Part shown: positions 1 through 9,773 of the stretch, one piece after another
Numbering within the stretch: the first letter of the stretch is position 1
Layout: every line of letters begins with the position of its first letter
IMG/VR virus record: IMGVR_UViG_3300008216_000011
Span: 1-64,000 of that record
Direction: 5' to 3' (one strand)
DNA: 64,000 nucleotides
Source: a virus
Notes under the pieces: model-generated
What the model saw: only the letters and a program-made list of their open reading frames with translations
Database searches by the model: none
What the model was told of the DNA's origin: nothing
Position numbers and translations under genes: made by a program

Positions 1-23
1 GCCCTTCACCTAGGCGATAACTC

Positions 24-2315
24 ATGGCAGACGAAACAGAGGAAGTATCACCATGGGAGGCTCAAGCGAAGTCTACCGAGGGTGTAAAAGAGAGCTTAAC
101 TGAGATAGAAAAGCTAGCAAAGGCCGTCCTTGAAAGGCACACCGATACCGTCGCCGAACTAGCCAGCCAAGTAGAGTTTCTAAAACAGTCAAAAGACATA
201 GCCGCCTCTACAGTTGGTTTAATCGAGAACAACTTGGCTCTTCGCAACAAGGAAACCGAGCTGGCTAACGCCCTACTTCTGGGTTTAGAAAGGGAGTTGA
301 CCCTAAAGGGCGAGATCAACGATGAAGATCGTAAAAGATTAGAGGATTTAAGATCCGCAGTAAAAGCGATATCAGACCAAGAAAAAGCCTCAAAGAGTCT
401 GAACGTAGCCACAGACAGACTAGTTAAGACCACCTTAGGCGTAAGCAATGCATGGGAAGACACGGTACTAGGGTCGATCACCAAAGCCGAGGGAGGTATA
501 AAGCAATTCGGGAAGGGCCTCCGCGCAGCTCTGAATCCGGCAGATATTGCTGGCTCAACCATGATGAAAGTGCAGGAGTCGACACTCGCTCTCATGTTCG
601 CGCAAGATAAACTGGGTGCCCAGTTTATGAAAACTACTGGCCTAGGCCGCGACTATGTATCAACGATCAATCAGGCCTATCTGGCAAATAGAAAGTTCGC
701 AGTAAGTTTAGAGCAGAACACACAAGCCGCCACCGCTCTTGTAACACAGATGGCGCAGTTCACAATGATGACCGACACTGAGAGGCAGGAACTAACCGGC
801 CTCACTTCTTTGATGGATCAGGCGGGAGTCAGTGCAGCTAGCACAGCAGAGGCTTTCAACTTACTAACAAAGGGGATGAAAATGAATGTCCCCCAGCTTA
901 AAAAGACCTCCGAGGAATTATTTGGATTGGCTAAGTCACTTTCAATCCCGCCTGACATAATATTCAAAGACTTCAACGCAGCATCAGCTGAGTTGGCAAA
1001 ATACGGCCCACAAATGATCGGTGTCTTTAGTGATCTAGAGAAGCAGGCAAAGAACACCGGCCTTTCCGTACAAACACTGTTGGGCCTCGCGAAGCAGTTT
1101 GACACGTTTGAAGGCGCCGGCACTGCAGTTGGCAGATTGAACGCGCTATTGGGCGGGCCATACCTGAATTCTATTGACATGCTAAATATGTCCGAGGCCG
1201 AGAGGGTTAAAACCCTCCGCGAGAGTATCAGTCTTTCTGGCAAATCATGGTCTTCGATGCATAGATTTGAAAGGCAAGCAATTGCTAGCGCCGCCGGCAT
1301 CAGTGATATGACCGTGGCAGCAAAACTCTTCGGAGGGACTAATGCAGATTTCCAGGCGTATAACGCAACTCAAAAAGATATAGAAGAGCAAGCAAAACGA
1401 AATGCAGACATAACAAAGAAGTGGTCAGAACTTATGATGTCTTTTGGCGTTAGTCTGCTGCCGGTAGTCCAGGGATTGCATGGTTTTGTTGATGGGATAT
1501 TGAGTATCGCTAATGCCCTTGGCCCCCTCACTCCGATTCTCCTTTATTTTTTCGGCGCTATGACGCTCATGCACAAGGCTGTCGTCGCCACCACCGCGGC
1601 TAAAAAAAGTCTCGCCACAATCCAGACCTTCCTCGCTGCTAGAACAGCTGCTGCCACCGCCACGACCGAGGTTGCGACAGCATCCACGTACTCGATGACA
1701 GCCGCCACCGAGGTTGCGACAGCATCGACAACGCGACTTAACACAAGCTTGCTTGGAACTAGGGTCGCGCTGTTTGGCGTGTTGGGCATCCTCGCCGGCG
1801 CATATATGATTTTTGGAAAAACCAGCAGGGTTGTCAAGGTTCTTGGTGCTGCTTTAATTGGACTGACGGCTGCAATGATCGCATATAAAATTGCCAAGTC
1901 CGGTATTGCTGCCCCCATCGCCGCCGGCCTCATCGCTGGTGGCCTTGCGGCGATCCCCGCTATGATGAGGAGTGTACCGAAGCGCCGCCGAGGTGTTGAC
2001 GAAACAACTGATAGCCTATTCATCGCCGGCGATGGCCCGGGCACAAGGGATAATAGAGAACTTGTCGCAACCGGCAACCAAAAAAGCTCTGTTATAACCA
2101 ACGAAAACACAGAAGCTCTTCTTGGCGCCGGCGGAAAGGGCGGTGCGATAGGGGCGCTGACTACTCAAGTGGCCGCATTGACAGCAGCGATGCAATCTAG
2201 CACAAACAAGCCAAGCTCATCGCCGAACACAAAAACTTATCTTCAAGTTGATCAAGGTATTTTGGCCGAATTAGTGATGGATGTTGTAGATAAGAATGTG
2301 GGAGTGACAACATAA
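24..2315 (+). CDS. tail tape-measure-like protein
   Basis: A 763-residue protein. The N-terminal ~150 residues are helical and charged. The middle is long and alpha-helical, with phage-type LTSLMDQAGVSAAS and YGPQMIGVFSDLEKQA segments. A hydrophobic Ala/Thr-rich block (about residues 500-650) has several possible membrane segments, and a disordered tail follows. This order is typical of tape-measure proteins, which fill the tail tube, set its length and help the DNA across the membrane. Small tail and baseplate genes follow directly, and the next gene starts inside this stop codon (TAATG). I see no lytic domain. The tape-measure call rests on architecture and position, not on a signature motif. 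Confidence 0.7.
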   Translation: MADETEEVSPWEAQAKSTEGVKESLTEIEKLAKAVLERHTDTVAELASQVEFLKQSKDIAASTVGLIENNLALRNKETELANALLLGLERELTLKGEINDEDRKRLEDLRSAVKAISDQEKASKSLNVATDRLVKTTLGVSNAWEDTVLGSITKAEGGIKQFGKGLRAALNPADIAGSTMMKVQESTLALMFAQDKLGAQFMKTTGLGRDYVSTINQAYLANRKFAVSLEQNTQAATALVTQMAQFTMMTDTERQELTGLTSLMDQAGVSAASTAEAFNLLTKGMKMNVPQLKKTSEELFGLAKSLSIPPDIIFKDFNAASAELAKYGPQMIGVFSDLEKQAKNTGLSVQTLLGLAKQFDTFEGAGTAVGRLNALLGGPYLNSIDMLNMSEAERVKTLRESISLSGKSWSSMHRFERQAIASAAGISDMTVAAKLFGGTNADFQAYNATQKDIEEQAKRNADITKKWSELMMSFGVSLLPVVQGLHGFVDGILSIANALGPLTPILLYFFGAMTLMHKAVVATTAAKKSLATIQTFLAARTAAATATTEVATASTYSMTAATEVATASTTRLNTSLLGTRVALFGVLGILAGAYMIFGKTSRVVKVLGAALIGLTAAMIAYKIAKSGIAAPIAAGLIAGGLAAIPAMMRSVPKRRRGVDETTDSLFIAGDGPGTRDNRELVATGNQKSSVITNENTEALLGAGGKGGAIGALTTQVAALTAAMQSSTNKPSSSPNTKTYLQVDQGILAELVMDVVDKNVGVTT

Positions 2316-2929
2316 TGACAATAAAAAAAGATGAAATAACAATTACTCATATACCGACCAAGAAGTCCGTTGTACTGAAAGGTCTAGTGAAGACTTTCGA
2401 AGATAAGTTTTCTCCAAAATGGAATTCAGAGGAAGTATATGGCCGAATGGATCCGATAATGACATTCCAGTCGACTCCCAGAACAATCTCACTGACTATT
2501 GATATGGTTGGAGAAACAGAAAGCACTGCTAAAGAGAACTGGCGCTCTGCTCAAAAGCTGATTCAATTTATGTATCCCACTTACAACTCCACTGCCCCCG
2601 GCGCCGGCAGTATCTCTGCCGCTCCTCTGTTGAAAGTTAAATGGGGCCAGCAAATATACGATCCAGTTAATAGTGGACCACTGGTGTGCGCATGTACAGA
2701 TCTTTCTCTGGGAAACACACACGGCATTACAGAAAAGAATATAGGATACGGTTCCGGAGGGGATATCACCCCTCAGAGATTTGATATAACTCTAGCGCTG
2801 TCGGTGCTCCATGTTGATCATAAAGTTGGTTGGACTCCTCGCCATGGCGCAAAGATGGGCTTTGGGGGCGAAGGTGCTCCCAAAGGTAACATAGTCATAA
2901 CAAGAAAAGTGATATTGGGCGGTAAATAA
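2315..2929 (+). CDS. tail tube/baseplate-type structural protein
   Basis: A 204-residue protein. Around residues 40-60 it carries YGRMDPIMTFQSTPRTISL, a pattern I associate with tail-tube-initiator or LysM-carrier proteins of contractile-tailed phages. The rest is beta-rich with Gly/Pro loops. It lies between the tape-measure gene and a gp53-like wedge gene, so a role in the tube-baseplate junction is likely. Its start overlaps the upstream stop, suggesting translational coupling. The exact T4 counterpart is not clear from sequence. Confidence 0.6.
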   Translation: MTIKKDEITITHIPTKKSVVLKGLVKTFEDKFSPKWNSEEVYGRMDPIMTFQSTPRTISLTIDMVGETESTAKENWRSAQKLIQFMYPTYNSTAPGAGSISAAPLLKVKWGQQIYDPVNSGPLVCACTDLSLGNTHGITEKNIGYGSGGDITPQRFDITLALSVLHVDHKVGWTPRHGAKMGFGGEGAPKGNIVITRKVILGGK

Positions 2930-2931
2930 CG

Positions 2932-3270
2932 ATGTCGCAGAGATATAATAGCAGAAGAATTATTGTCAACAATGGCGAACTTTACGAAGAGCTTCTAGAG
3001 AACCGCGGCCTCAACAAAATTAATCATTTTGAGAGCCCTCGTCTTAAATACCCCACAGAAAAACAGATTCTAAATCTAGATATGACCTCTCATATTTGGA
3101 CAGTTGGAGATAAGTTTTACAAACTCGCATATGCCAATTATGGAGATCCGAAATATTGGTGGGTTATTGCGATGTTCAATCACACACCGACTGAGGCCCA
3201 TGTCCAACCCGGCCAAGAAATTGTAATACCTCTCCCATTAGAGAAGATTTTGCACTATTTCGGGACCTAG
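2932..3270 (+). CDS. gp53-like baseplate wedge protein (LysM-type)
   Basis: A 112-residue protein whose second half reads IWTVGDKFYKLAYANYGDP, then KYWWVIAMFN, then EAHVQPGQEIVIPLPLE. This is the LysM-like fold found in T4 gp53 baseplate wedge proteins: a V-GD-FYKLA opening, a YGDP-YWW core and an I-IP ending. T4 gp53 joins neighbouring wedges. The gene starts 2 nt after the upstream stop and ends 3 nt before the next start, in line with co-translation of the baseplate genes. Confidence 0.75.
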   Translation: MSQRYNSRRIIVNNGELYEELLENRGLNKINHFESPRLKYPTEKQILNLDMTSHIWTVGDKFYKLAYANYGDPKYWWVIAMFNHTPTEAHVQPGQEIVIPLPLEKILHYFGT

Positions 3271-3273
3271 CAG

Positions 3274-6129
3274 ATGACAGATTCTACATACGCCGACAAT
3301 TTACAACAAACTGTCCTTAATGCAGATCCTAGCAGCATACCAGATGGCGCCACGCTAGGAAGAAGTCTTGCGTTTAATGCCCAGTGCTTTTTGATCACCA
3401 ACATACACAATATAAAAAAACATAACAGCTCTTTTATGAATCCCCAAGGCGACGGCTGGAAGACTGCATATAAGAATATTACGACACTCAGCAGCGATGA
3501 CACTTATCCTCCTGCAGAACTATTCTCTGCTTTACAGCACAGGGACGAGAACGAAGGCTTTTTAAATTTAACTCCGGATCAGATGGCCCTACTGGTACCG
3601 AAAATAAGAATATATAAAGTTGACTTTGATAATACGTCCGGAGACACACAGCCAGCCCAAAAGCAAGATCCGGTTGAGATAATATTCGATGATTATATAC
3701 ACTCGGAAGACTTGAAGACGATTACAATGACGGCCTCCGGACGATCCCGCGGCGTAGGGATCAAAAAATTTATCTGGAAGTTGGCCGGAACTCAGCCCGC
3801 CGAAGTAGATTACAACATCGAGGCTGAACTAGAGATTTTCTTTAGTTCTGTAAAAGATATATTCTCTTTAAAGAGCGGCCAGATCGTACGACAAGCTGGG
3901 ATCGATGGAAAGGGGTCCTTTTTAGATTTGATCATACATTCCCCCGGCTCTAAGAAGCATCAACCAGTTAACAAGAGTATGGGCTGTTCAGAGAGAATAT
4001 ATGATGGAAATGCGTTCACCATCAAGGCAGTAGTTGGTTGGGCCGTACCAAATGGAAGCTCTAGTTTGTTTACATCAACTGAGTTAGCTGCTGTGAGAGC
4101 AAATCAAACAGTAATGTACCTTCAGTTAACGAATCATAAGTTTGATTTCAAACAAGACGGCACAGCGACGTTAGTTGCGAACTATAGAGCTAGGTATGCA
4201 CTGGAGGACACAAGATACAACATCCTTAAGCCAGAAAACGCCGAAGATATAGAGAGATTAAGAAAATTAAAAACACAGCAGCAAAATCTCTCCGGTGACG
4301 GCGACACAGCCGTAAACCAGACAGATACCGCGCAGGACAACCAGCAGGCAGTAGACACGGAGATTGCGAAAGTCCTTTCAACGAGATATACTAGAATCAA
4401 CAAGGCACTGCTAGATAAAGTTTATGTTGCATATGCTAGGCCAATAGATCTTAATATCGTTGCAGCTCCGGGCTCCATAGCCGCCACTGCCGCGGCCGTT
4501 CAAGACGCCTTGCAGACCGGCGTCGCCGGCGGTTCAGCCATCGCCACCGGCCAAGCAGCACAGCGACTTCGGTCACAAGTAATTGGAGCTGCCGATGGCA
4601 CCGGTCCAGCTGTGGACGACCTGACCACCGCGGCCACAGCTGCTCAAGATTTCGCCGGCTTCGGCCCTCAAGGCCCACAGAGCAGTTACCTAGCTGGCGC
4701 CCAGTCCGCCACCGCCGCCGCGCAAGCTGCCGCAGCCCAACGCACCGCCGTCCGCGCCTCCTCTGCCAAGTTTTATAAGACAGAACTCGACAGGGTTAAA
4801 AAAGCCATTGATGATTCGAAAGCTCCACCGGCCGACCCCGATGATGCTACCACTCCGGCCGACCCCGACACGCGTGATACAAATCCAAACAATACCGCAG
4901 TTACCATTCGTGACGGCGAAGTCATGATACCAGTTAAGTTTGTCTTTCTTGGCGAGATATTAGATATATTAATTGGCATTGCCTGCCGCAACGAAATAAA
5001 AAACGCATCTGTTGGGTTCATCCTAGGGGATATGGAGTATGTGGACCCGCAATCTTACATTAAACAATCAGAGCAATATACCAGCGGCCACCGAAAGTAT
5101 GCTGAGAGGTACTTGTGTGGAATCCCAGCATCAGAGCGCGCCAAGATTTTAGAGAGAGTCAACATTGCTAACATCCCAATTGCCTTGGATAGATGGCAGG
5201 ACTTTTTTATTGAAAAAGTCATTAAGCCCAAATTAGAAAACTACTTTCTTGAAAGCGCAATAAGAGATATTTTAAATGAGCTAATTAGGCCAGTTTTAGG
5301 AGAGGGTTGTGTCGATCTAGTGCCGCCTCTCGATACTAGTATAGGGTACACTGAATTTGTCGGCGACCAAAGGGGTTCAAAGCCATGGATCCCCCCGGGC
5401 TTCCGCCTGACTGTTTCGCGCTTAAAATCGATTACACCGGGCGCCGCAGGAGGTGTCAAGGCTCTCCCGCTTAGCCCCCTAGGCTTGCATACGACCTATA
5501 AATACCTGTATATGTCTTCCGTAGACCCGAGCTACATGCGCGGCGATCAGGCGAAAGATTTTAGCAGGGGCATATATCACTTTAATATCGGACAAAATGG
5601 CGGATTGGTGAAAAGGGTAACATTTGAAAGGATGGACCAGCCATACATGAGAGAGGCCCGCGTTCAACGTGTTGGTGCCCTAGGTGCAGAGCAGCTGAGA
5701 GAACTGTATAATGTTAACTTAGTGATGTATGGCCACAATTTACTTAAGCCCGGCCAATTTATATTTGTCAATCCAACTAGTGTGGGATTGGGGGGTTTTG
5801 GTACCGATTCTTTAACAAGGCTCTTGGGAATTGGAGGGTATCACCTAGTTACAGATATTAAGTCCACTCTCGGCCCAAACGGCTTCGAAACGAGAGTCAA
5901 AGCACTCCATCAAGCAATGCCATTTGATGGAGACGTAGAACCAGCCTCCTCTAGACAATCTTCCGCGACTCTTGACCAACTCTTGGGCCGCGCTCACCCC
6001 GGCATCCAGCCCGGAGACGGCAAATCATCCACTGTAGACGGTCACATCTTCGACCGTGAAACAGAAGGCCAATTCAGCTCAATCGAGAACCCAGACAATT
6101 TTACGAAGGGGTGGGATAATGATGAATAA
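3274..6129 (+). CDS. large baseplate hub-type structural protein
   Basis: A 951-residue protein in three parts. Residues 1-360 are a folded head with LTPDQMALLVPKIRIYKVDFD-like motifs. Residues ~400-550 are a low-complexity Ala/Gln/Asp linker with long Ala runs. The C-terminal ~400 residues are beta-rich and include LLKPGQFIFVNP and YHLVTDIKSTL, reminiscent of hub or late-control-D-type baseplate proteins. Its place after the wedge gene supports a baseplate role. I cannot assign a T4 gene number. The linker uses many GCC codons, unlike the rest of the gene. Confidence 0.6.
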   Translation: MTDSTYADNLQQTVLNADPSSIPDGATLGRSLAFNAQCFLITNIHNIKKHNSSFMNPQGDGWKTAYKNITTLSSDDTYPPAELFSALQHRDENEGFLNLTPDQMALLVPKIRIYKVDFDNTSGDTQPAQKQDPVEIIFDDYIHSEDLKTITMTASGRSRGVGIKKFIWKLAGTQPAEVDYNIEAELEIFFSSVKDIFSLKSGQIVRQAGIDGKGSFLDLIIHSPGSKKHQPVNKSMGCSERIYDGNAFTIKAVVGWAVPNGSSSLFTSTELAAVRANQTVMYLQLTNHKFDFKQDGTATLVANYRARYALEDTRYNILKPENAEDIERLRKLKTQQQNLSGDGDTAVNQTDTAQDNQQAVDTEIAKVLSTRYTRINKALLDKVYVAYARPIDLNIVAAPGSIAATAAAVQDALQTGVAGGSAIATGQAAQRLRSQVIGAADGTGPAVDDLTTAATAAQDFAGFGPQGPQSSYLAGAQSATAAAQAAAAQRTAVRASSAKFYKTELDRVKKAIDDSKAPPADPDDATTPADPDTRDTNPNNTAVTIRDGEVMIPVKFVFLGEILDILIGIACRNEIKNASVGFILGDMEYVDPQSYIKQSEQYTSGHRKYAERYLCGIPASERAKILERVNIANIPIALDRWQDFFIEKVIKPKLENYFLESAIRDILNELIRPVLGEGCVDLVPPLDTSIGYTEFVGDQRGSKPWIPPGFRLTVSRLKSITPGAAGGVKALPLSPLGLHTTYKYLYMSSVDPSYMRGDQAKDFSRGIYHFNIGQNGGLVKRVTFERMDQPYMREARVQRVGALGAEQLRELYNVNLVMYGHNLLKPGQFIFVNPTSVGLGGFGTDSLTRLLGIGGYHLVTDIKSTLGPNGFETRVKALHQAMPFDGDVEPASSRQSSATLDQLLGRAHPGIQPGDGKSSTVDGHIFDRETEGQFSSIENPDNFTKGWDNDE

Positions 6130-6152
6130 TCTCTTAAGGACATAGTTATCGT

Positions 6153-7343
6153 ATGGCAATCAATCCCTTTTTATTAGATCAGTATTTAACTCCTGGCGGT
6201 AAGAACGACGGCAGTTCTTTAGCCAATTTTGAAAGACGCAAGTTTTACAAAGAGTTTCCCTATTTTGGCGATCTACCAAACCCCATGGATTCGTGGTATG
6301 ACAAACTCTATTATGGGCGTGTCGACCGTACGCAAAATGGTATCGTTATATCAGACCAAGCCATGGCCGACCGCTTAGTACAAATAAAATCCACCAAGAA
6401 CGTTTTCGTTTTAGACTTTGTTGCCGATGCTTTTGCGGACTTTCATCAGCATATGCGCGCAGCATCAACTTCCGGCTATATCAATAATGCCGGCACAAGG
6501 TTTAATATTCTAGAGCCAGTCCGAGGGTGGAAAAACTATCAAACAGAGTTTTCCGACTCAAGACAGCATTTACGTTCAGCCGTACAGAGTTATTTCAGAA
6601 GAGAGAAAAGAGCGGATAGGGCAGTCACAGGTTTCAAGGCGTTTTTAAACGAATTTATTAACTTCTTAGAACTCAGGCCCCTCATAGATCCAGTTACATT
6701 AAGTGGGTTTGTGGTTTCGAACTCCTCGCACCCCATGATGTCTGGATTATCTATAGAGTTGACTTCCGATGATCACGGTGACGACACACCAAAAGTTACA
6801 AAGTACATGTTAGACCCCAATTTCGACTATTATGTTCGCGCTGCTAGGAAATACGGCTTTTACGTACATCGCAATGCTCCATGGAAGTTGACAGCAGACG
6901 TATTTTCAGATAAAATGCTCTCATACCTAGATGTGTATGGGGCGAACGAGAGTAATTTCTTCTCTCATTACTATGATAGGTCATACACTAAAGATATACA
7001 ACATATGAAAGAAGATTTAGTCTCAATTTACAATAGCTATGTCACTGCCTTCCCGCTGATAAGGACAGAGAAGCCTCCATTCGGCCCGGGCAATGCCAGA
7101 GTATGCCAGAATACAACAATCGAGAACAAACTTAGAGAATCCATAACAATGAGCGCTGTGGATAGTATAGTCGGCGACGGCTATTGGCTCGATTTCTATT
7201 TTAGATTGCGGCTCCGAGAGAAAAACTTAGATTTTAACAATATTAACACAGAGATCACAAATGCTCTGCAGATTAACAAAGTACAGGGCTTGGAAATAGC
7301 AACAAAGTACGTTAACGATCAAGTTAAGCCCTATTTGTATTAA
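6153..7343 (+). CDS. structural protein, baseplate region
   Basis: A 396-residue soluble protein with no motif I recognise. It is rich in aromatics and Arg, with no signal peptide or membrane segment. It is the last gene of the tail block: a promoter with a palindromic spacer follows directly and replication genes begin. A structural role is inferred from neighbours only. Confidence 0.5.
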   Translation: MAINPFLLDQYLTPGGKNDGSSLANFERRKFYKEFPYFGDLPNPMDSWYDKLYYGRVDRTQNGIVISDQAMADRLVQIKSTKNVFVLDFVADAFADFHQHMRAASTSGYINNAGTRFNILEPVRGWKNYQTEFSDSRQHLRSAVQSYFRREKRADRAVTGFKAFLNEFINFLELRPLIDPVTLSGFVVSNSSHPMMSGLSIELTSDDHGDDTPKVTKYMLDPNFDYYVRAARKYGFYVHRNAPWKLTADVFSDKMLSYLDVYGANESNFFSHYYDRSYTKDIQHMKEDLVSIYNSYVTAFPLIRTEKPPFGPGNARVCQNTTIENKLRESITMSAVDSIVGDGYWLDFYFRLRLREKNLDFNNINTEITNALQINKVQGLEIATKYVNDQVKPYLY

Positions 7344-7347
7344 AAGC

Positions 7348-7376
7348 TTGACATTCGTGCCGGCACGGTTTATTAT
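7348..7376 (+). promoter_or_regulatory. sigma70-like promoter with palindromic spacer
   Basis: TTGACA, a 17-nt spacer, then TATTAT. The spacer holds the perfect 12-bp palindrome CGTGCCGGCACG at 7356-7367. It separates the tail block from the replication block and should start transcripts near 7384, upstream of the polymerase start at 7400. A palindrome between the -35 and -10 is a typical place for a repressor or activator site. Confidence 0.7.
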
Positions 7377-7399
7377 AAGGGTGAATCGAAAGGTCACGT

Positions 7400-8581
7400 G
7401 TGTTTTTTCAGCTTCTAGACTATAAAGAGCAATGCTTCGGGGTGTACTCCGATGGGGTTATTTCACTAGACGCCATGCCGGAAGGTAAATCCGTTACTTG
7501 GGATTACTCGCCGGAACTAGCTGGCCAAGATATACAATATATGAAGCTATATTGCGGAAAGTCTCTGACTGAGATGTGTCCGGAGAAGATTAGAAACCAG
7601 TGGGACTCCGCAGTTCGCAAAATGAGGGCATTCGTCTCCTCTTTCTATGAGGCAAAGATTAATTTAGACGAAACTTGCTTTTATGACTTAATGCCAGAGC
7701 AGTTTTTACTTGAGTACTTTGATTTGAAAAATCAGATTACAGAACACGTTTACAGAACATACGATAAGCCAAAAAACTATGATTTTCTGTCCTCCTTGCA
7801 GGGAGTACTTGCGAGTGTCAAGAAACAAAAAGTTAAAATCAACGGAAAAGCTTTGCGTCCACACCTGGGGACCCTACGAGCCCGGAATTTTATAAAAACA
7901 CTCTCTAAGACAGAACCATGTTGCAAATACAATTTGTTTGGTACTGTCACTGGTCGCCTTTCGACGTTTCCTGGCAGCTTTCCGATATTGACCATGAATA
8001 AGGAATATCGAGCAGTTTTAGAGCCAACAAATGGATGTTATCTGGAGCTTGATTACAACGCTGCAGAATTGAGGACGTTTTTGTCCTTAGCTGGCCATGA
8101 TCAACCAGACAACGATATTCACGAATGGAACGTCCAGCAGCTGTATGATAATAAGGTCAGCCGTGAGGACGCAAAGCAGAAGATTTTTTCTTGGCTTTAT
8201 TCGAATCACCTTGACATTAAAGCCGAGAAGGTTTATAATAAAACATCTGTAAAGGATAAGTATTGGAATGGAGAAGAGATAACAACGGTATTCGGTAGAA
8301 CAATAGAGACTGACGAGCATCGCGCGCTTAACTATATTATTCAAAGTACGACTAGTGATTTAGTATTACGGCAAATGATTAAGCTTCATGAGTTCTTGCA
8401 AGATAAGAAGAGTTTTATCGCGTTTTGTATTCACGACTCGGTTGTTATTGATTTGGATTCTGATGAAAAAGAGCATATTGAAGAATTGATCGATATATTT
8501 TCAGATACCCGACTTGGCAACTTCAAAGCGAAGGCCAGCGTTGGATTGAATTTTGGAGACATGAGGGAACTTAACGTATGA
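7400..8581 (+). CDS. minimal family-A DNA polymerase
   Basis: A 393-residue protein with the polymerase signatures of family A. TGRLST lies near residue 184. Motif A is LELDYNAAELR (216-225). The O-helix motif B is REDAKQKIFSWLY (255-267), with Arg, Lys, Phe and Tyr spaced as in T7 polymerase. Motif C is CIHDSVV (~343-349), with HDS in place of the usual HDE. There is no 3'-5' exonuclease domain and little room for a full thumb, so it is much shorter than Pol I or T7 gp5. The start is GTG with AAGG 6 nt upstream. With a DnaE gene in the same window, this may be a repair, primer-gap or specialised polymerase rather than the main replicase. Confidence 0.8.
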   Translation: MFFQLLDYKEQCFGVYSDGVISLDAMPEGKSVTWDYSPELAGQDIQYMKLYCGKSLTEMCPEKIRNQWDSAVRKMRAFVSSFYEAKINLDETCFYDLMPEQFLLEYFDLKNQITEHVYRTYDKPKNYDFLSSLQGVLASVKKQKVKINGKALRPHLGTLRARNFIKTLSKTEPCCKYNLFGTVTGRLSTFPGSFPILTMNKEYRAVLEPTNGCYLELDYNAAELRTFLSLAGHDQPDNDIHEWNVQQLYDNKVSREDAKQKIFSWLYSNHLDIKAEKVYNKTSVKDKYWNGEEITTVFGRTIETDEHRALNYIIQSTTSDLVLRQMIKLHEFLQDKKSFIAFCIHDSVVIDLDSDEKEHIEELIDIFSDTRLGNFKAKASVGLNFGDMRELNV

Positions 8582-8889
8582 AGAAAAAATTATACAGCAA
8601 ACTAGTGAGAGACCGAATACCAGAGATTATTGAAGAAGATGGTAAGATGGTAGGGTTTCACGTTGCTACTGAGGAAGAGTATCAACAAGCTCTGCTCGAC
8701 AAGTTGGTTGAAGAGGTACAAGAGTTTATTGCAGATCCCTGTCTTTCTGAAATGGCAGATGTGTGTGAAGTTCTGGAGTTTATAAAGAAAGAATTCAAAC
8801 TTCACAGTGCCGGCGCCGAACAGATTGCAAAACGAGTCTCCAGGGGATCATTCAAGAACGGATATATTTTGGATTGGGTTGAGGAATAA
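8578..8889 (+). CDS. MazG-like NTP pyrophosphohydrolase
   Basis: A 103-residue protein beginning KLYSKLVRDRIPEII, the hallmark of the COG4997 branch of all-alpha NTP pyrophosphatases. The metal-binding pairs EEVQE (45-49) and EMADV (58-62) are present. Such enzymes hydrolyse (d)NTPs to (d)NMPs. In Z-genome phages a MazG-like enzyme (MazZ) makes dGMP for PurZ, so its co-occurrence with a PurA/PurZ-family gene is worth noting. It could equally be a house-cleaning enzyme. It overlaps the polymerase stop by 4 nt. Confidence 0.75.
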   Translation: MKKKLYSKLVRDRIPEIIEEDGKMVGFHVATEEEYQQALLDKLVEEVQEFIADPCLSEMADVCEVLEFIKKEFKLHSAGAEQIAKRVSRGSFKNGYILDWVEE

Positions 8890-9722
8890 TGAATATTGTT
8901 GGCCTAGGCGCTGCTGGGTGTAATATTGCGGACACGTTCGCAAAATATCCGCAGTACACCAGCTACAAAATTGATGTTGGCCTCAAGGGTTACAAAAAGA
9001 ATGGCATTTACGCCATACCCAGGAAGGCAACTCATGAAGAATATGAAGAAAATTGTCCAAATTTTAAAAATTTCTTCAAAAACATCACAGGTAGGGTTAT
9101 TTTGGCCACCTGCGGCGCCGGTACGGTCACTGGATGCGTCCTAAGGCTCTTGGAGCAACTTCCTGACGTTCCGGTCTCTATCCTGTACGTCAAGCCGGAC
9201 ATTAGCCTTCTAGGCGAAATAAAAGCCACTCAAGAGAAGATTGTGTATAATATTTTGCAAGAATACGCAAGATCCGGACTAGTTGACAGAATGTACGTTA
9301 TTTCCAACTTGGAAGTCGAAAAGGTTCTGGTTGATATACCGATTAGTGGATATTACGATACGCTGAATGAAGCAATCGTATCAACTTTTCATATGTTGAA
9401 CGTTTTTTCGAATTCAGAACCCGTTGTCGGAGCATTCACGGAACCGGTTGATTCTGCTAGGGTTTCTACTATTGGAATTGTTGATTTAGAAAAAGAAGAA
9501 GAAAAGTTGTTTTTTGACTTGACAACACCCCGTGATCGGGTGTATTATTATGGTATAAACAGTGAGTCATTAAAAACAGACGGTAAGCTCTTTAAGAAGA
9601 TAACGAATTTTGTTAAGAGCAGGAATGAAGAGAATGTGAAAGTCTCGTACGGTGTGTTTGAGACGAACTATGAACAAAACTTAGCTTATTGTGTAAATCA
9701 CAGTTCGCTAATACAAACTTAG
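8889..9722 (+). CDS. divergent tubulin/FtsZ-like GTPase
   Basis: A 277-residue protein. It opens NIVGLGAAGCNIADTF, matching the first GTP-binding loop of FtsZ and tubulin (GxGGxGxN). ATCGAGTVTGCVL at about 73-85 matches the tubulin signature GGGTGS/TG with one Gly changed. A helix near residue 180 (YDTLNEAIVSTFHML) is placed like the central H7 helix. It is shorter than FtsZ (~380) and near phage PhuZ (~315). The family is known for filaments that position DNA or replication centres. Location: between a MazG-like gene and the SSB. The assignment is from short motifs only. Confidence 0.55.
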   Translation: MNIVGLGAAGCNIADTFAKYPQYTSYKIDVGLKGYKKNGIYAIPRKATHEEYEENCPNFKNFFKNITGRVILATCGAGTVTGCVLRLLEQLPDVPVSILYVKPDISLLGEIKATQEKIVYNILQEYARSGLVDRMYVISNLEVEKVLVDIPISGYYDTLNEAIVSTFHMLNVFSNSEPVVGAFTEPVDSARVSTIGIVDLEKEEEKLFFDLTTPRDRVYYYGINSESLKTDGKLFKKITNFVKSRNEENVKVSYGVFETNYEQNLAYCVNHSSLIQT

Positions 9723-9746
9723 ATGTTCGGGATATTGGCCGAACAT
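9723..9746 (+). promoter_or_regulatory. 8-bp inverted repeat upstream of SSB gene
   Basis: ATGTTCGG, eight bases, then CCGAACAT: a perfect inverted repeat starting right after the stop of the tubulin-like gene. No T-run follows, so it is not a typical terminator. It could be an operator, an RNA-processing site or a translational regulator of the abundant SSB 28 nt downstream. Confidence 0.4.
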
Positions 9747-9773
9747 ACTCTAACCCAATGAAAGGAAATCAAA

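Noticed and set aside
5497-5504. TATAAATA, a T4 late-promoter-like box
   Set aside because: It lies deep inside the 951-residue structural gene with no start after it; one chance match in 64 kb is expected.
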